A stretch of 64,000 nucleotides of DNA, from contig JAIXMG010000015.1 in assembly GCA_025201345.1 (NCBI GenBank), positions 310,001 through 374,000 of the forward strand. The letters run 5' to 3'. The notes under the pieces are model-generated. The model did no database searches. It was not told the DNA's origin and was given only the letters and a program-made list of their open reading frames with translations. The stretch is from Thamnidium elegans. Its lineage: Eukaryota > Mucoromycota > Mucoromycetes > Mucorales > Mucoraceae. This document shows, piece after piece, positions 23,236 through 34,618 of this stretch. The translations under genes were made by a program, and so were the position numbers. Every line of letters begins with the position of its first letter. Positions within the stretch are counted from its first letter, which is position 1.

Positions 23236-23272
23236 CACGTGATTATCACGCGTTTAAGTTTTTTGTCACGTG
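23236..23272 (-). promoter_or_regulatory. CACGTG boxes upstream of tRNA-Ser
   Basis: CACGTG at 23236-23241 lies 66 bp from the tRNA 5' end. A second copy is at 23267-23272, and a related CACGCG lies between them. A TATA-like AATATATAG is at about 23198-23206. This matches the pattern at the other tRNA genes. Confidence 0.55.
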
Positions 23273-23629
23273 CTTTTTGTAATGCCAGATTTCTACATTG
23301 TACTGATCATTTGTCCTTATTTGAATTAATATACTTAGACACCTGCACTATGCCAAATGTAGACCATTTCGACAGTATTTTCCACTAGATTAGATGGACT
23401 TATATTGACAATATACGAATCTAAGATTGCTGAATGACACTATGGTGGAACTTATGGTAACAGTGCCCAATATGGTAGCTTTATTGCCATAATCTTAGTT
23501 ATTATGAAATCTGAGAGTACAATAACCAAAAGTGGTAAATGCTAAGCAATATCGAGTAACACAAAACCCTCATGCTGATAAAAATCACCTTTTTTTCTTT
23601 TTCTCTCTCTTTTTCTCTTCTTTTTAAAA
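23273..23629. other. Intergenic upstream of a membrane-protein gene
   Basis: No gene or RNA is seen. A T/C-rich run directly precedes the ATG at 23630. Confidence 0.4.
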
Positions 23630-24347
23630 ATGAATCGAGAAGAAATTATAAAAATTCCGGATGAAGTAAGTTTATATCAAAAACAAGATAACAAAGGGGA
23701 GAGGATCCTAATTTTTTTTTAATTATTAGATAAGTCCTCTTGTCAGCAATAATGAAAAGAATCCAGTCCAATTTAATGAAAAGAGTCCAGTTCGATCTAT
23801 TGAAAAGAGTCTAATTCGACTTCTTTTTGAACTTGTAGCTTTTTACTATACTTTTATTTTGACTTTTTATCTAGAGGAATATGCAGCTTTATACGGCCAA
23901 GAAATCCTATTGTCAATCCGAAATAATTATTTTTATCCTTTGATCAAATACCATTTTGTATCAATTTTTTTAGTGGGTGTGGTCCCGTATATTTTTTTAC
24001 ACTTCATGTCAGTTTCTAAAGATATTTATCCTACACTTAAAAGTTCGTCCAGACTAGCCTGGTTCATTTTGCCTTTCCATTCCTTTATAAGTTTTGCGGG
24101 TGTTCCGATTGTTTCTTATTCTGTGGTGGGACCTCTCTTCTACTTGTATCATCGGTTCTGCGAGACGAGTTACGTAGCTTATTTGACTGAAAACCTTGTT
24201 GTTATCGGTTATGTGATTGCTTATGCTTTTTGTTATAAGCATTGGTTCAATTTTTTTGTTTCTGGTTATAATGTACATCTTGATATATTTACAATGTGTA
24301 AGTTTGTATCGCAACAATTAAATCGACCTCGTGGGGTAGAAGTATAG
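23630..24347 (+). CDS. Multi-pass membrane protein, unknown family
   Basis: Two exons (23630-23665, 23730-24347) encode 217 residues. The N-terminus is polar and holds a short triplicated motif, NEKNPV / NEKSPV / IEKSLI. Four or five hydrophobic segments follow (about residues 45-65, 85-110, 125-150, 155-165 and 175-195), ending in a basic tail. I do not recognise the family. The single intron has a clean GTAAGT donor and ATTAG acceptor. Base composition in the coding part is normal for the window. It could be an ER or vacuolar membrane protein; nothing in the neighbourhood indicates a role. Confidence 0.65.
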
Positions 24348-25102
24348 CATCCGTAAAAATAATACAAAGGGTGTATACTATCTTCATCATAGTAGTTAAA
24401 AATAAAGTCCATTTTTTTATTTACTATATTTTCACAGGTTATTAAGAAAGAGTAAATGAATATTTGGAGAAAAATTCAAGATATTTTTGGAAATCCTTTT
24501 TGTATAAGTAGCATATAAAAAGAGACATGTTGTTGCGCTTCTTATTTTAAAAGTTAAATGTACAGCAGTGTATTTCCTTCTTCATTGTGACTTTTAACTC
24601 CGTTTATCGTAAGACTGTGATACGGTTCTTTAGTTTCTGAGGGTTTTTGTCGGTTGGATAAAAATTTGTGTTTTTAAGATGTGATGCATATTGAGCGTTG
24701 GTATTTTCTATAGAAGAGAGATTGGTACATAAATCTTTTACTGAAATATAAATAAAATTTAATTGAGATAAACCCTAATACAAATAGAGTTTCTTTTATG
24801 AGTATATTAAAAGTATAAGAATCATTGTTATTTAAGACATTTAGGAGAAATAAAGTATACATCATTTATACGAGTGCGATGTTATCATATATCAAGTTAC
24901 ATAAAATTATACACACCAATTATATTATCTACGTATTAATTGGATCTCTTTCTTATCGAAATAACACAATGATACAAGTAATTTAAAATACACGTATAGA
25001 CAGTTGTTACAACAGATTCGAGAGCATACTATAAAAGGCTTTGTTATCATCAACTTTTTTTTTTTCGAAATGATAAAATGGCTGTTTATGGTTATTTTTT
25101 AG
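24348..25102. other. Intergenic AT-rich
   Basis: About 750 bp with no supportable gene. If the Fanzor remnant downstream was ever complete, its N-terminal exons should lie here, but I could not find coding sequence that would fit. Confidence 0.4.
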
Positions 25103-25877
25103 GCAGGTTTGCCAGATGTGTTTGTTGCTGCTGATGGTAATCATCTGGAAAGGCATAAAATAAGAACAACTACAACTGCTGAATATTATCAATTTGCCGG
25201 TTTTAAGAAAGCTACAATTACTCGAGGGAGGATTGGTAGAGGTGATGCTGAGGAAAGAGCTATTATTTCCACTACGCCATCCTTAAAGACTAGCTCTTTA
25301 GATCTGTTTAATACTGCTGCAATGTATATATTTAATAATTTTGTTAATATAACTCTATATTATGGTCGTGATTTAAAATTCAACAAGCTTAAATTTCGTA
25401 ACTATATTAAAAAAACAGCAAACACTCTCAGAAATATCCAAACGTCTAATAACTGACAGTAGAAAGTATGACCCTACCAGACATGTGGTGATTGAGGATA
25501 GTAACAAGAAGCGGAAGCACCTTTTCCCTGGAGACGGACCAGAAGAATCAAACAAACCTGTTGTACTTGCTTTTGGCGCTGCCATGTTTGGTAACTTGAG
25601 AGAAAACGTATCTGCTCCTACCAAAGTCGTTAAAGGCTCTCTCATTAAATTCGCTCGCGAACAAAACAAAACAGTACCAACTTATGTTGTAATGGCTAAT
25701 GAATATCCGACTTCACAAATATGCCCTAGGTGCCAAACCAGAACAACTTCGAACGAAAAAAACAGCTCCGGCTTAAAAATACACCCTGTACTCAAATGCT
25801 CTACTTGTGATACACGGTGGAATAAAGACCATATAGCTAGTATGAATATTCGTTCCGTTTTTCTTTATATGGCCTAA
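25103..25877 (+). pseudogene. Fanzor-like (TnpB-related) RNA-guided nuclease remnant, N-terminally truncated and frameshifted
   Basis: Two frames join across a run of seven A's at about 25409-25415 into one C-terminal Fanzor-like protein. The order is: DVFVAADGNHLERHKIR and TTAEYYQFAG (after RuvC-I), the helical block FRNYIK, VVLAFGAAMFGN, RuvC-II VVMANEYPTSQ, a four-Cys zinc finger (CPRC ... CSTC) and RuvC-III WNKDHIASMNI. Fanzors are eukaryotic relatives of IS200/605 TnpB and use a guide RNA to cut DNA. The sequence begins just after a splice-acceptor-like TTTTTTAG, so the RuvC-I Asp and the whole N-terminal DNA/RNA-binding part are missing. The A-run shift breaks the frame by one base. It is therefore most likely a dead copy, although the shift could also be an assembly error. 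Confidence 0.72.
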
Positions 25878-26189
25878 AACAACAACAATCGCCCAGAAGC
25901 CTTTAGGAGGACATAAACCCTCATCTTAACTTACATCCTTTATAACATTTGGATAACCCTTATTTACTTTTGGTAAGTTCTTTTTTCTTATAACTTTTTT
26001 TTTTCACTTTTTTTCTTTGGACTGTTTACTAACATACTTTTATATCAAATTTATCTCAAATTCTGTATCCAAATTTTCTCAATAACTATATTTATATTTT
26101 CTCAAAACACTACCTAACTTTCCCTCAATATCCTATGAAAATAAAGTACAAGAGCTTGTTGCCCTGACAGCCACAAAAAAAAAAAAAAA
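25878..26189. other. 3' flank of the Fanzor remnant
   Basis: About 300 bp without a gene. A segment AGGAGGACATAAACCCTC lies shortly after the Fanzor stop. In Fanzor and TnpB loci the guide RNA and the element end lie on this side, so this is where one would look for them. I cannot define an element end. Confidence 0.3.
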
Positions 26190-26220
26190 ACGCGTCGGTA
26201 GTTCAAACGCGAAGTCGCGA
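26190..26220. promoter_or_regulatory. MCB / E2F-like elements upstream of POL1
   Basis: ACGCGT (26190-26195), ACGCGA (26207-26212) and TCGCGA (26215-26220) form a small GC island in very AT-rich DNA, 80-110 bp before the POL1 start codon. ACGCGT is the MluI cell-cycle box bound by yeast MBF, which drives POL1 and other replication genes at G1/S. The assignment is by motif and target identity. Confidence 0.6.
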
Positions 26221-26299
26221 AGCGAATGAAAAAAAATAAAAAAATTTGACTTTTTTTTTTTGAGAAAAAAAGGTCCTCTTTTCTTTTTTGTTATTCAAT

Positions 26300-29200
26300 A
26301 TGAGTTCTAGAATACAACGTGGAGACCGTTTAAAAAAGTTAAGAGAAGCGAAACTCTCAAAAAATAAACCAAGACATCAAGAGGTAGTTTGTACCTTTTT
26401 TTTTCTCTTAAAAAAAATTAATATTTTTAAATTAGGACGATGAAGCTCTTTATGACGAAGTAGCAGAAGAAGACGCACAACAAGACGAGGATTTTGTAGT
26501 CGATGACGATAATGCTGGGTATATTTTTAACGGTGTCGATGATCAACATTTTTCTGATGAGTATGACCAAGAAGCTAATAGCTCTAAGAATGGTAAATTC
26601 AATTTTTTTCTTCTACAATCGATTTAAACTTACAAAAAGTGTATATATTTTAGGAAAAAGAAAAAGAAAGAGTGTTAAAAAAGAAAGCACGAAAGGAAAG
26701 GAAGCTGCTATTGCTAAGCCTAGCCAACAAATCAATAGTTTCTTTAATAATTCGAATTTAAGAGCTGCCTTAAAACCTAAGCCAGCACCTGTAAGTCTCT
26801 TCTCTCTTATTCATAATACGAAAAAAAAAGTAACTTAGTTATATAAAAACCAGGTTGATGAAGAAGAAACCGAGGATTTCATGTCAGATTTATTATCAGG
26901 TCTTGTACCAGCTTCTAAACCCATGTTGACCAAAAAACCAATGCAATCCAAAACTTTTACTGCACCTACTAAAAAAGTACCTTTATTTGTCAAGGAAGAG
27001 CCTGTTCACCAAAACGTTTCTTCTTTTGAAACTTCAGCTGCTTTAAAAATTGCTATGGATGATGATTTAAAAATTGATATGGATGATGGGTTTGATAATT
27101 TCGATGATGATGATTTTATGATGATCGATCAAGAAATATTAAAAAAGGAAGTCGATAATCTTACCATTAACGATGTCTCTAAACCTAATTTTGCTACTAT
27201 TGATAAAAACGATCCCAAACATAACCTTCAGAGTTGGAAAAATGCAGAGGCTAGTATGGTGGATACATTTAACCAAGATTCGATCAAATCCGAGAGTCAA
27301 AATATGGATATTTTTGAAGCTGATAATCGATTAAAGATGTGGTGGTATGATGCTTATGAAAGAAAAGAAAAGGGGTATATGTATATGTTTGGTAAAGTAT
27401 TGAATAAGAAAACAAACAAGTATGTCAGTTGCTGTGTTACTGTCAAGAACATTGAAAGAAACTTGTTTTTTTTACCTCGTAAATTTGAGATGGATAGTAA
27501 TGGCGTGGAAACCGAAAAAGAAGTGGATATATCTGATGTCTATAACGAAGTATCCGATATTTGTTCAAAGTATAAAATTAGTAAATTCGCTTCTAAAGAA
27601 GTAACTAGAAAATACGCTTTTGAATTACATGATGTGCCTACTGAATCCAACTACTTGAAAGTATTGTATGATTATGAGCGTAAGTGAAAAAGAAAAATTA
27701 AGTATGTGTAATGATACTTATTTTTTTATATTTTAGAAACCGCTTTTACTGGTGAAGAATCAGGAAGAACTTTCAGTCGCGTATTCGGTGCTAATACTGG
27801 TCCCCTTGAACATTTTTTAATTAAACGAGATATTATGGGTCCATGTTGGTTAGATATTACTAATGCAAAACTTAGTTCGACCAGTGTAAGTGTCATGTAT
27901 ATTTTTTTTTGTTGTTGTTGGGAAAGTGCAGAAATATTAAATACCTCATAAACAGGAAACTTGGTGTAAAATTGAAATTACAGTAGATGATCCCAAGACA
28001 GTTCGTCCTTTAGTAGATGCATCAGGTAACCGGCCTACGAATATGCCTCCTCTTGTTGTTATGTCACTTTGTTTGCGTACCATTATGAATTCAAAGAAAA
28101 ATGTCAATGAGATTATCGCAGCTAGTGCACTTGTTTGTGATCAGGTCAAGGTCGATGATACAACGCCTATTGAAAAACAATCCAAGATGAGATTTACAGT
28201 GGTTCGTCAATTGGATAATAATCCTTACCCTGCTAATTTCTTGGAAGCAGTTGCAAAAGAAAGAAAAGGCGGTGGACTTAGTATTCAAACTGAAAGAACC
28301 GAAGCTTCTCTTTTAAACTTTTTAATTGGTATGCTTGCACGGAAATATATATGTATATAAGAAGAAGGTATTAACTCTCTCTTTTTTTTTTTTTAAAAAA
28401 AAAGCTAAAATTCATATGAGTGATCCTGATATTATTGTTGGTCATAATTTTGCTGGTTTTGATCTGGATGTACTTCTTCATCGTATGAAAGCATTGGGTA
28501 TTCAACACTGGCATAGATTGGGTAGACTTAAGCGTAGAAAGTAAGTTTGTACTAAAAAAAAAAAAAAGAAGAATAAAAAACTAAGTATATTTTTTTTTCT
28601 GTAGTTGGCCAAAGTTGCAAACAGGTGCTGGTGGTGCCGGTGAATCTACTTTCCAAGAAAGATTAATTATGAGTGGTCGTCTTGTATGTGATACCTATTT
28701 AGCATCCAAAGACCTTATCCGTAGTAAATCCTACCGTATGACGGATCTAGCGCAATCTCAATTAAAAATTGCGCGTGAAGATATTGAATTTGGAAAATCA
28801 GCAGAATACTTTGATAAGGCAGATACTTTAATTCATTTGTTAAAGCATTGTTCATTTGACGCGTTTCTTGCTTCTGCATTGATGTTCAAGCTTCAAATCT
28901 TACCGTTGACACATCAATTGACTACTTTAGCTGGTAATTTATGGTCAAGAACGATGACAGGCGCTAGAGCTGAAAGAAACGAGTTTTTGTTACTTCATGA
29001 GTTTCACAAGGCTAAATATATCTGTCCTGAAAAGACGTTTGGAGGCTTCAAGTCTGCAGTGATTCAAGCGGCTGAACAAGATCAGGATGAAGATGCTATG
29101 GCTATGGCTTCTAGTACTAAAAAGAAGGTTGGAAGTAAACGTAAGCCTGCTTATGCTGGTGGTTTAGTTCTTGAGCCTAAGAAAGGCTTTTATGATAAAT

Positions 29201-31140
29201 ATGTCATGTTGCTTGATTTTAACAGTTTGTATCCTTCCATTATTCAAGAATATAATGTTTGCTTTACTACTGTAGATCGTAGTGCATTTATTGAAGGAGT
29301 CGAGGTAAGAGGAAAAAAAAAGAAGAAAAAAAAGAAAGAGAGTAAAAAGTACTGAAAAAAAGTATTTGTATATTTTAAATAGAATAATGGCGAAGAAAAG
29401 GTGCCTGAAGTCCCTAGTGATGAATTACCTCAAGGTATATTACCTAGACTCATTAAGACCTTGGTTGATCGTCGTAAACAAGTCAAGAATATGATGCATA
29501 ATCATTTATCTGAAGCAGAATACATGCAGCTTGATATTCGACAAAAGGCATTAAAGTTAACTGCTAACAGTATGTACGGTTGTCTTGGTTTCACATACTC
29601 TCGTTTCTATGCCAAACCATTAGCCATGTTGATTACACACAAAGGCCGTGAAATTCTTCAAAGTACAGTAAATTTAGCAAGTAATCTCGATATGAATGTT
29701 ATTTACGGTGATACGGATTCAATTATGGTGTATACCAACTCACTTGATTTAGAAGAAGTTAAGAAGATGGGAACTTTATTAAGAAAGAGTGTAAATCAAC
29801 ATTATAAACTTTTAGAGATTGGTATTGATGGTTATTACAAACACATGTTGTTATTGAAAAAGAAGAAGTATGCAGCGCTTTTAGTAGAAGAAAAAGCGAA
29901 TGGAGAATTGGTAGAGACAATAGAAACCAAAGGTCTTGATCTCGTTCGTCGTGATTGGTGTGACTTATCACATGATGTGTCAGCGCATGTACTTGATTTG
30001 ATTTTATCAGATAAAGAAAGAGAAGAAGTGGTGAATGAAATTCATTTATATTTAGAAGTAGTTGCAGAAAAGATTCGTCAAGGAGATATTCCTTTAGAAA
30101 AGTACGCAATCAACAAACAATTAACAAAGAGACCACAAGATTATGCCGATCCTAAAAGTCAACCTCATGTTCAAGTAGCATTACGTTTAATTGCAGCTGG
30201 ACAAAACGTTAAAAATGGAGATACAGTGCCTTATGTTATCTGTAAACTAGATGAAGAAACTAGCGGTGATAAAAAGGGATCATCACTTCGAGCATATCAT
30301 CCGGATGAAGTCATTAAAAATAATATGCAACTTGATATTGAATGGTATCTTCAACAACAAGTTCATCCTCCTCTTACTCGTCTTTGTTCTCCTATTGATG
30401 GTACAGACCCTGCTCGTTTAGCCGAGTGTCTTGGATTAGATTCAAAGAGATATAATTTCGGTAGATCAAATCAGAATGATAACGATGACTCTGAATTTGC
30501 TACACTTGATTCTCAAATCAATGATAAGGAAAGATTTCAATTCTGTGACAGATTACTATTAAACTGTAATGGTTGTGGAGAAAAGGGCTTTGAATACGAC
30601 GGGCTTATTCGTCAAAGAGATGAAGAAGTAGATACAATTGAATGTGGTTTAAATTGTCCTAAATGTCAACAAACAATTTCACCAATTTCTCTTAGAATTC
30701 AACTTGTTTTAGCTATTAGAAAGTTTATTCAAACCTATTATGATGGTTGGTATATTTGTGATGATGTTACATGTAGTCATCGTACACGTACTTTATCTGT
30801 GTTTGGTCGTCGTTGTATTATAGATAGTTGTCGAGGCGTTATGAAACGAGAGTACTCGGATAAGCAATTGTATACCCAGCTCTTGTATCTGTCCATGGTA
30901 TTTGATCCTGTAAAGGCAAGGAATACATCAGTCTCAGGGCCTTTATTAAGTAAGTCCAAATTATACATGTATACTTCTGAAAGCTAACCTAATTATTTGT
31001 GTGTAGTGCAAGTAGAAACAATGGTTAATCGTCATTATAAATTATTATTATCTACACAGCTCATAGTTGAAAGTTATCTTGGTCGTTCAGGGTATCGTCA
31101 TGTTAACCTTTCAAAGTTATTATCTCAACTCAAATTATAA
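26300..31140 (+). CDS. POL1: DNA polymerase alpha catalytic subunit
   Basis: Ten exons (26300-26383, 26436-26592, 26654-26790, 26854-27679, 27737-27885, 27956-28328, 28405-28540, 28605-29304, 29383-30949, 31007-31140) give 1420 residues, a normal length for p180. The N-terminus carries RGDRLKKLREAK and a conserved DFMSDLL block. The inactivated exonuclease-like domain includes DIIVGHNFAGFDLDVL. Polymerase motifs are all intact: DFNSLYPSIIQEYN, KLTANSMYGCLG and YGDTDS. Two Cys clusters end the protein (CNGCG...CPKC, then CDDVTC...C...C). The second usually binds the B-subunit and may hold Fe-S or zinc. The enzyme extends RNA primers made by primase at replication origins and on the lagging strand in the nucleus. 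Intron 6 ends in a long A-tract before AG. MCB-like boxes lie upstream. Confidence 0.95.
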
Positions 31141-31264
31141 AAAAAATATAATGATAATAATAAAAAAAAAATTGTTATTTTTTTATTGATATAATACAGT
31201 TATTTTGTTTTGTGTGTGTGTGTGTGAGTGTGTGTGAGTGTGTATATGTGTGCGCGTGTGTTTT

Positions 31265-31395
31265 TTATAATCGTGTTTCTGATAATGGATCTGCTTTAAT
31301 TTCTTCTATGTTCATCGTTTGTTCTTTTTCAGTATCAATTTCTCCAACCGTACATCTAATCATATTTACTATCTTAATACCTAAATCTTTCCCTA

Positions 31396-31427
<32 letters not shown>

Positions 31428-31773
31428 ACTTACAAGTTATCTCCTCTTAATAAAAATAAACCAAGTGGCACTACTTCAGTACCTTCACTTGAGAATACGC
31501 GCTCTTCACATTTCTCTAAAATAAGATTGGAGGATTGATCTGTACCTCTTAATTTACCCTAATAAAAAAAAACAATGTAAATACGATAAATCCTCTTTCG
31601 TTTCTTTTTTTTTATTTAAAAAAAGTTGTCTTACCACCAAGACTCGACCATCCAATGTAATAACTAACACATCAACTATACACATGTAATAAAGTTAAAT
31701 AAAATCTTTACATGTCAAAAACAATACTAAAAAAAAAATACTTACGATTGACAAAAGGTTGAAGCAAACTCAT
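31265..31773 (-). CDS. LSM8: U6 snRNA-associated Sm-like protein LSm8
   Basis: Four exons on the minus strand (31773-31746, 31675-31635, 31558-31434, 31355-31265) encode 94 residues. Sm1 is present as VLVITLDGRVLVGKLRGTDQ and Sm2 as LGLFLLRGDN. The C-terminus GEIDTEKEQTMNIEEIKADP matches LSm8 (human GEIDEETDSALDLGNIRAEP). LSm8 defines the nuclear LSm2-8 ring that binds the U-rich end of U6 snRNA for splicing. The reading frame was too fragmented by introns to appear as one open frame. Intron 3 holds a poly-T/poly-A run of about 24 bases. It shares a 185-bp divergent promoter region with ALG2. The GT-rich microsatellite at about 31211-31260 lies right after its stop. Confidence 0.9.
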
Positions 31774-31958
31774 TATATATAATTGTAGATAAAAAGAAAG
31801 TTTAATATATATACGCGTTTGAAAGAAAAAAGGTTACAAAAAAAAAAAAAAAAAGAAAAAAAAAACGGTAGTCACTTTTTTTTTTTTTTTTTTGGTGATT
31901 TTAAAACTATTATTATTAAAGCACGATAAAATAGTTCGTCTTTTTTAGTAAAGCCAAC

Positions 31959-33547
31959 ATGTCAGAAAACGCAAAACTTCGTATTGCTTTTATACATCCG
32001 GATCTAGGAATAGGTAACATTTTTTTTTTTTTAAAAAAAAAAATCGTTCGTCTTTCTTTGTTATCTAGATATTAATAACCTTTTTTTTTTTTTAAAAAAA
32101 AAAAGGGGGAGCAGAAAGACTAGTTGTAGATGCAGCAGTAGGTATTCAATCTAAAGGGCATAATGTAGTCATGTACACAAGTCATCATGACCGTAACCAT
32201 TGCTTTGAAGAAACACGAGATGGTACGTTGGAAGTACGCGTACACGGCGACTCTTTACCTCGTGATTTATTCGGTCGGTTTTATATTGTATTTGCTATCC
32301 TTCGACAACTTGCGCTTGTTTACTGGATATTACAAAACGAAAAGGAAACGTACGATATTATCTTTGTAGATCAATTAAGTGCCTGTGTACCTATTCTTAA
32401 ATGGTTTTGCCCTGCACAGGTAAAAACAAAAACAAAAAAAGATACACAAAAGAGAGTCCATAAATTAATTTATGTTTTAGGTCTTGTTTTACTGTCATTT
32501 TCCAGATAAACTTTTAACGAGGCGCGATTCTAAATTAAAAGAATTATATCGTGTACCGATTGACAAGTTGGAAGAATTATCGACTGGAATGGCAGATAGT
32601 ATCACGGTCAATAGTCAATTTACAGCTGGCATGTTTAAACGATCATTCCCTTCCATTCTCAAAAAGCCTCGTGTTCTTTATCCTCCTATTAATTTCAATG
32701 CGTATGATAAGAAAGTGGATTTATCTGACCCTTCTGTTCAGCTAGTTGAATCGTATGTATACAAATACTTGGAGGTTTTTTTTAATTCAATTACTTACTC
32801 TCTTTTTTTTTCTCAAGTCATAAAAAAACTATTGTTTCAATTAATCGTTTTGAAAAGAAGAAGAATGTTGAATTAGCATTAAGAGCTTTTGCATTACTTG
32901 TAAAGAATGATATGATACCAAAAGAAACATTTGATCAGTACCGTTTGGTACTTGCTGGTGGATACGATAAACGTGTAACTGAAAACGTAGAATACCTGAA
33001 AGAATTAGATACGTTAGTCACAGAAACATTTGGATTAGAAACTTATACCATCTTTCCTCATACTACGGAAAGACCTCCTAGTACTGCACAAGTTATCTTT
33101 ATTTGTTCGTTTAATGATGCACAACGTACTTATTTGTTGGACCAATCGATGCTTTTATTATATACACCGTCAAATGAACATTTCGGAATTACACCGGTGG
33201 AAGGCATGTACGCTTCTTTACCGGTGATTGCGGCTAATAGTGGCGGACCGTTAGAAACTGTGAAAGATAAAGAGACAGGGCTGATCTTGGCGCCTGAACC
33301 AGAATTATGGGCTCAAGGTATCTGTGATTTTATTTCATTAAAGTATGATGGTAAAACGATGGGTAAAGTCGGTAGAGAACATGTCAAGTCCAAGTTTTCT
33401 TTAGAGGCTTTTGCAGATGAGTTTGAAGATATATTAGAAGAATTGGCTTCGGGTGGTAGACCTCAACGTAAATACGATAATGTTGAGTTTATTATGCGTG
33501 TGATTATGGCCATTGTTATTTTTATTGTCTGGTACAAATATTGTTAA
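31959..33547 (+). CDS. ALG2: Alpha-1,3/1,6-mannosyltransferase ALG2
   Basis: Four exons (31959-32013, 32106-32419, 32481-32752, 32818-33547) give 456 residues. The GT4 N-terminal domain starts [20 protein letters not shown] and contains QVLFYCHFPD. The donor-binding half contains IVSINRFEKKKN and the EX7E block EHFGITPVEGMYASLP. A hydrophobic C-terminal segment (VIMAIVIFIVWYKYC) anchors it in the ER membrane. ALG2 adds the second and third mannoses to the dolichol-linked oligosaccharide on the cytosolic ER face. Intron 1 is unusual: it contains two T(n)A(n) tracts, and the second runs straight into the acceptor AG. Confidence 0.93.
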
Positions 33548-33649
33548 AATAAAAAGACTTGTTTCAAACTTGATAGCTAAAATTTAAGCTATAAAAAAAA
33601 AACTGCAAAAGAAATTTTATTTTTATTTTTTTTAATCTTTATTAAAACA

Positions 33650-34618
33650 ATGTCAGGACTACAGAAAGTATCGTATGTTGTCAAGTGTATAGTTACCGCA
33701 TGTAATATACATGATCTACTTGAATTTAACAAGAAATGGCAAGACAAGTATAAAAACCATAATACTGACGTATGTGCCTTGATCAAAGAAGGATATACGT
33801 ACCACTCTGATTTTCTCCAATTTTTGATACTCGTGAAAAATTGCTGTAATAGAAGCTGTGCCGCTTTAAACAACATAAAGATGGAACTAGAAATCGCTAT
33901 AGAGATACAAGAATTTGATAACATATTCTTGCAGGAGATACAAGAAGCTTTTCAAAACCTTCAGACCACTTTTGAATCTTTGTACGAAAAAACCGTAGCG
34001 ATCAAGAAAGATATTGCGGAGTTTGATAACGAGCTGGGTAAAAAGAAGAAATCGATAAGGTCTGATGTGCGTACTTACAACAATTTGGTTTTTATCAACA
34101 CGATTGCAATTGTTTTTAGAACATGTGCTTCTATCTCTGGTTTATTGCACTTTGAAACTGTGAATGAAAGGTCAGTTACTGTTGCTGCAGGTATGGTAGT
34201 TGCAGGGTTGTTAATGAATGACCAAGATACAAAGCTAAGAAAGTTTGAGAGGTTGAATGGGGTCGTTGACAACATTATTGAACAAAAGTCAGAGTTGTAT
34301 GGTTCGGTAGATATGTTTAGTGAAATTGTGTGCGGTATAGGAGAAAATATAAACACTTTTATTGATAGTACCAGGAAAACTGTACAGCACGGAACGAACA
34401 GAGAAAATATGTTGGTTGTCAATGAAAATGGAAGGCTTGAAACAAAAAATGGACCAAACGCAAGAAATAGGGTAGTTATCAAAGCAAGAGGAATGATTGA
34501 AACGACCAATCATCTTTTGGCTCAACTGAAGGGTTTGGAGGTAGATACGATAGCTCACTCTAAAGAATTAAGAGCGAAAATAAGACAAGAAAGCCCTCGC
34601 TCCTTAATTGAGCTTTAG
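33650..34618 (+). CDS. Intronless coiled-coil protein with central hydrophobic hairpin, function unknown
   Basis: One open frame of 322 residues with normal coding composition and no intron, starting 100 bp after ALG2. The N-terminal 145 residues are predicted by eye to be long amphipathic helices rich in Glu, Lys and Ile. Two hydrophobic stretches follow at about 148-166 and 178-192, separated by a short polar turn. A second long charged helical part runs to the end. Long helical bundle plus central hydrophobic hairpin is the layout of alpha-helical pore-forming proteins (ClyA/Hbl type), but is also compatible with a membrane-anchored coiled-coil protein. There is no signal peptide. I do not recognise a family, and no toxin activity can be claimed from this. 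Confidence 0.7.
   Translation: MSGLQKVSYVVKCIVTACNIHDLLEFNKKWQDKYKNHNTDVCALIKEGYTYHSDFLQFLILVKNCCNRSCAALNNIKMELEIAIEIQEFDNIFLQEIQEAFQNLQTTFESLYEKTVAIKKDIAEFDNELGKKKKSIRSDVRTYNNLVFINTIAIVFRTCASISGLLHFETVNERSVTVAAGMVVAGLLMNDQDTKLRKFERLNGVVDNIIEQKSELYGSVDMFSEIVCGIGENINTFIDSTRKTVQHGTNRENMLVVNENGRLETKNGPNARNRVVIKARGMIETTNHLLAQLKGLEVDTIAHSKELRAKIRQESPRSLIEL

Noticed and set aside
25007..25192. Minus-strand open frame over the Fanzor remnant's start
   Set aside because: It is antisense to the conserved Fanzor segment and has no features of its own.
29759..30109. 116-residue frame antisense to POL1
   Set aside because: Shadow of the conserved polymerase exon.
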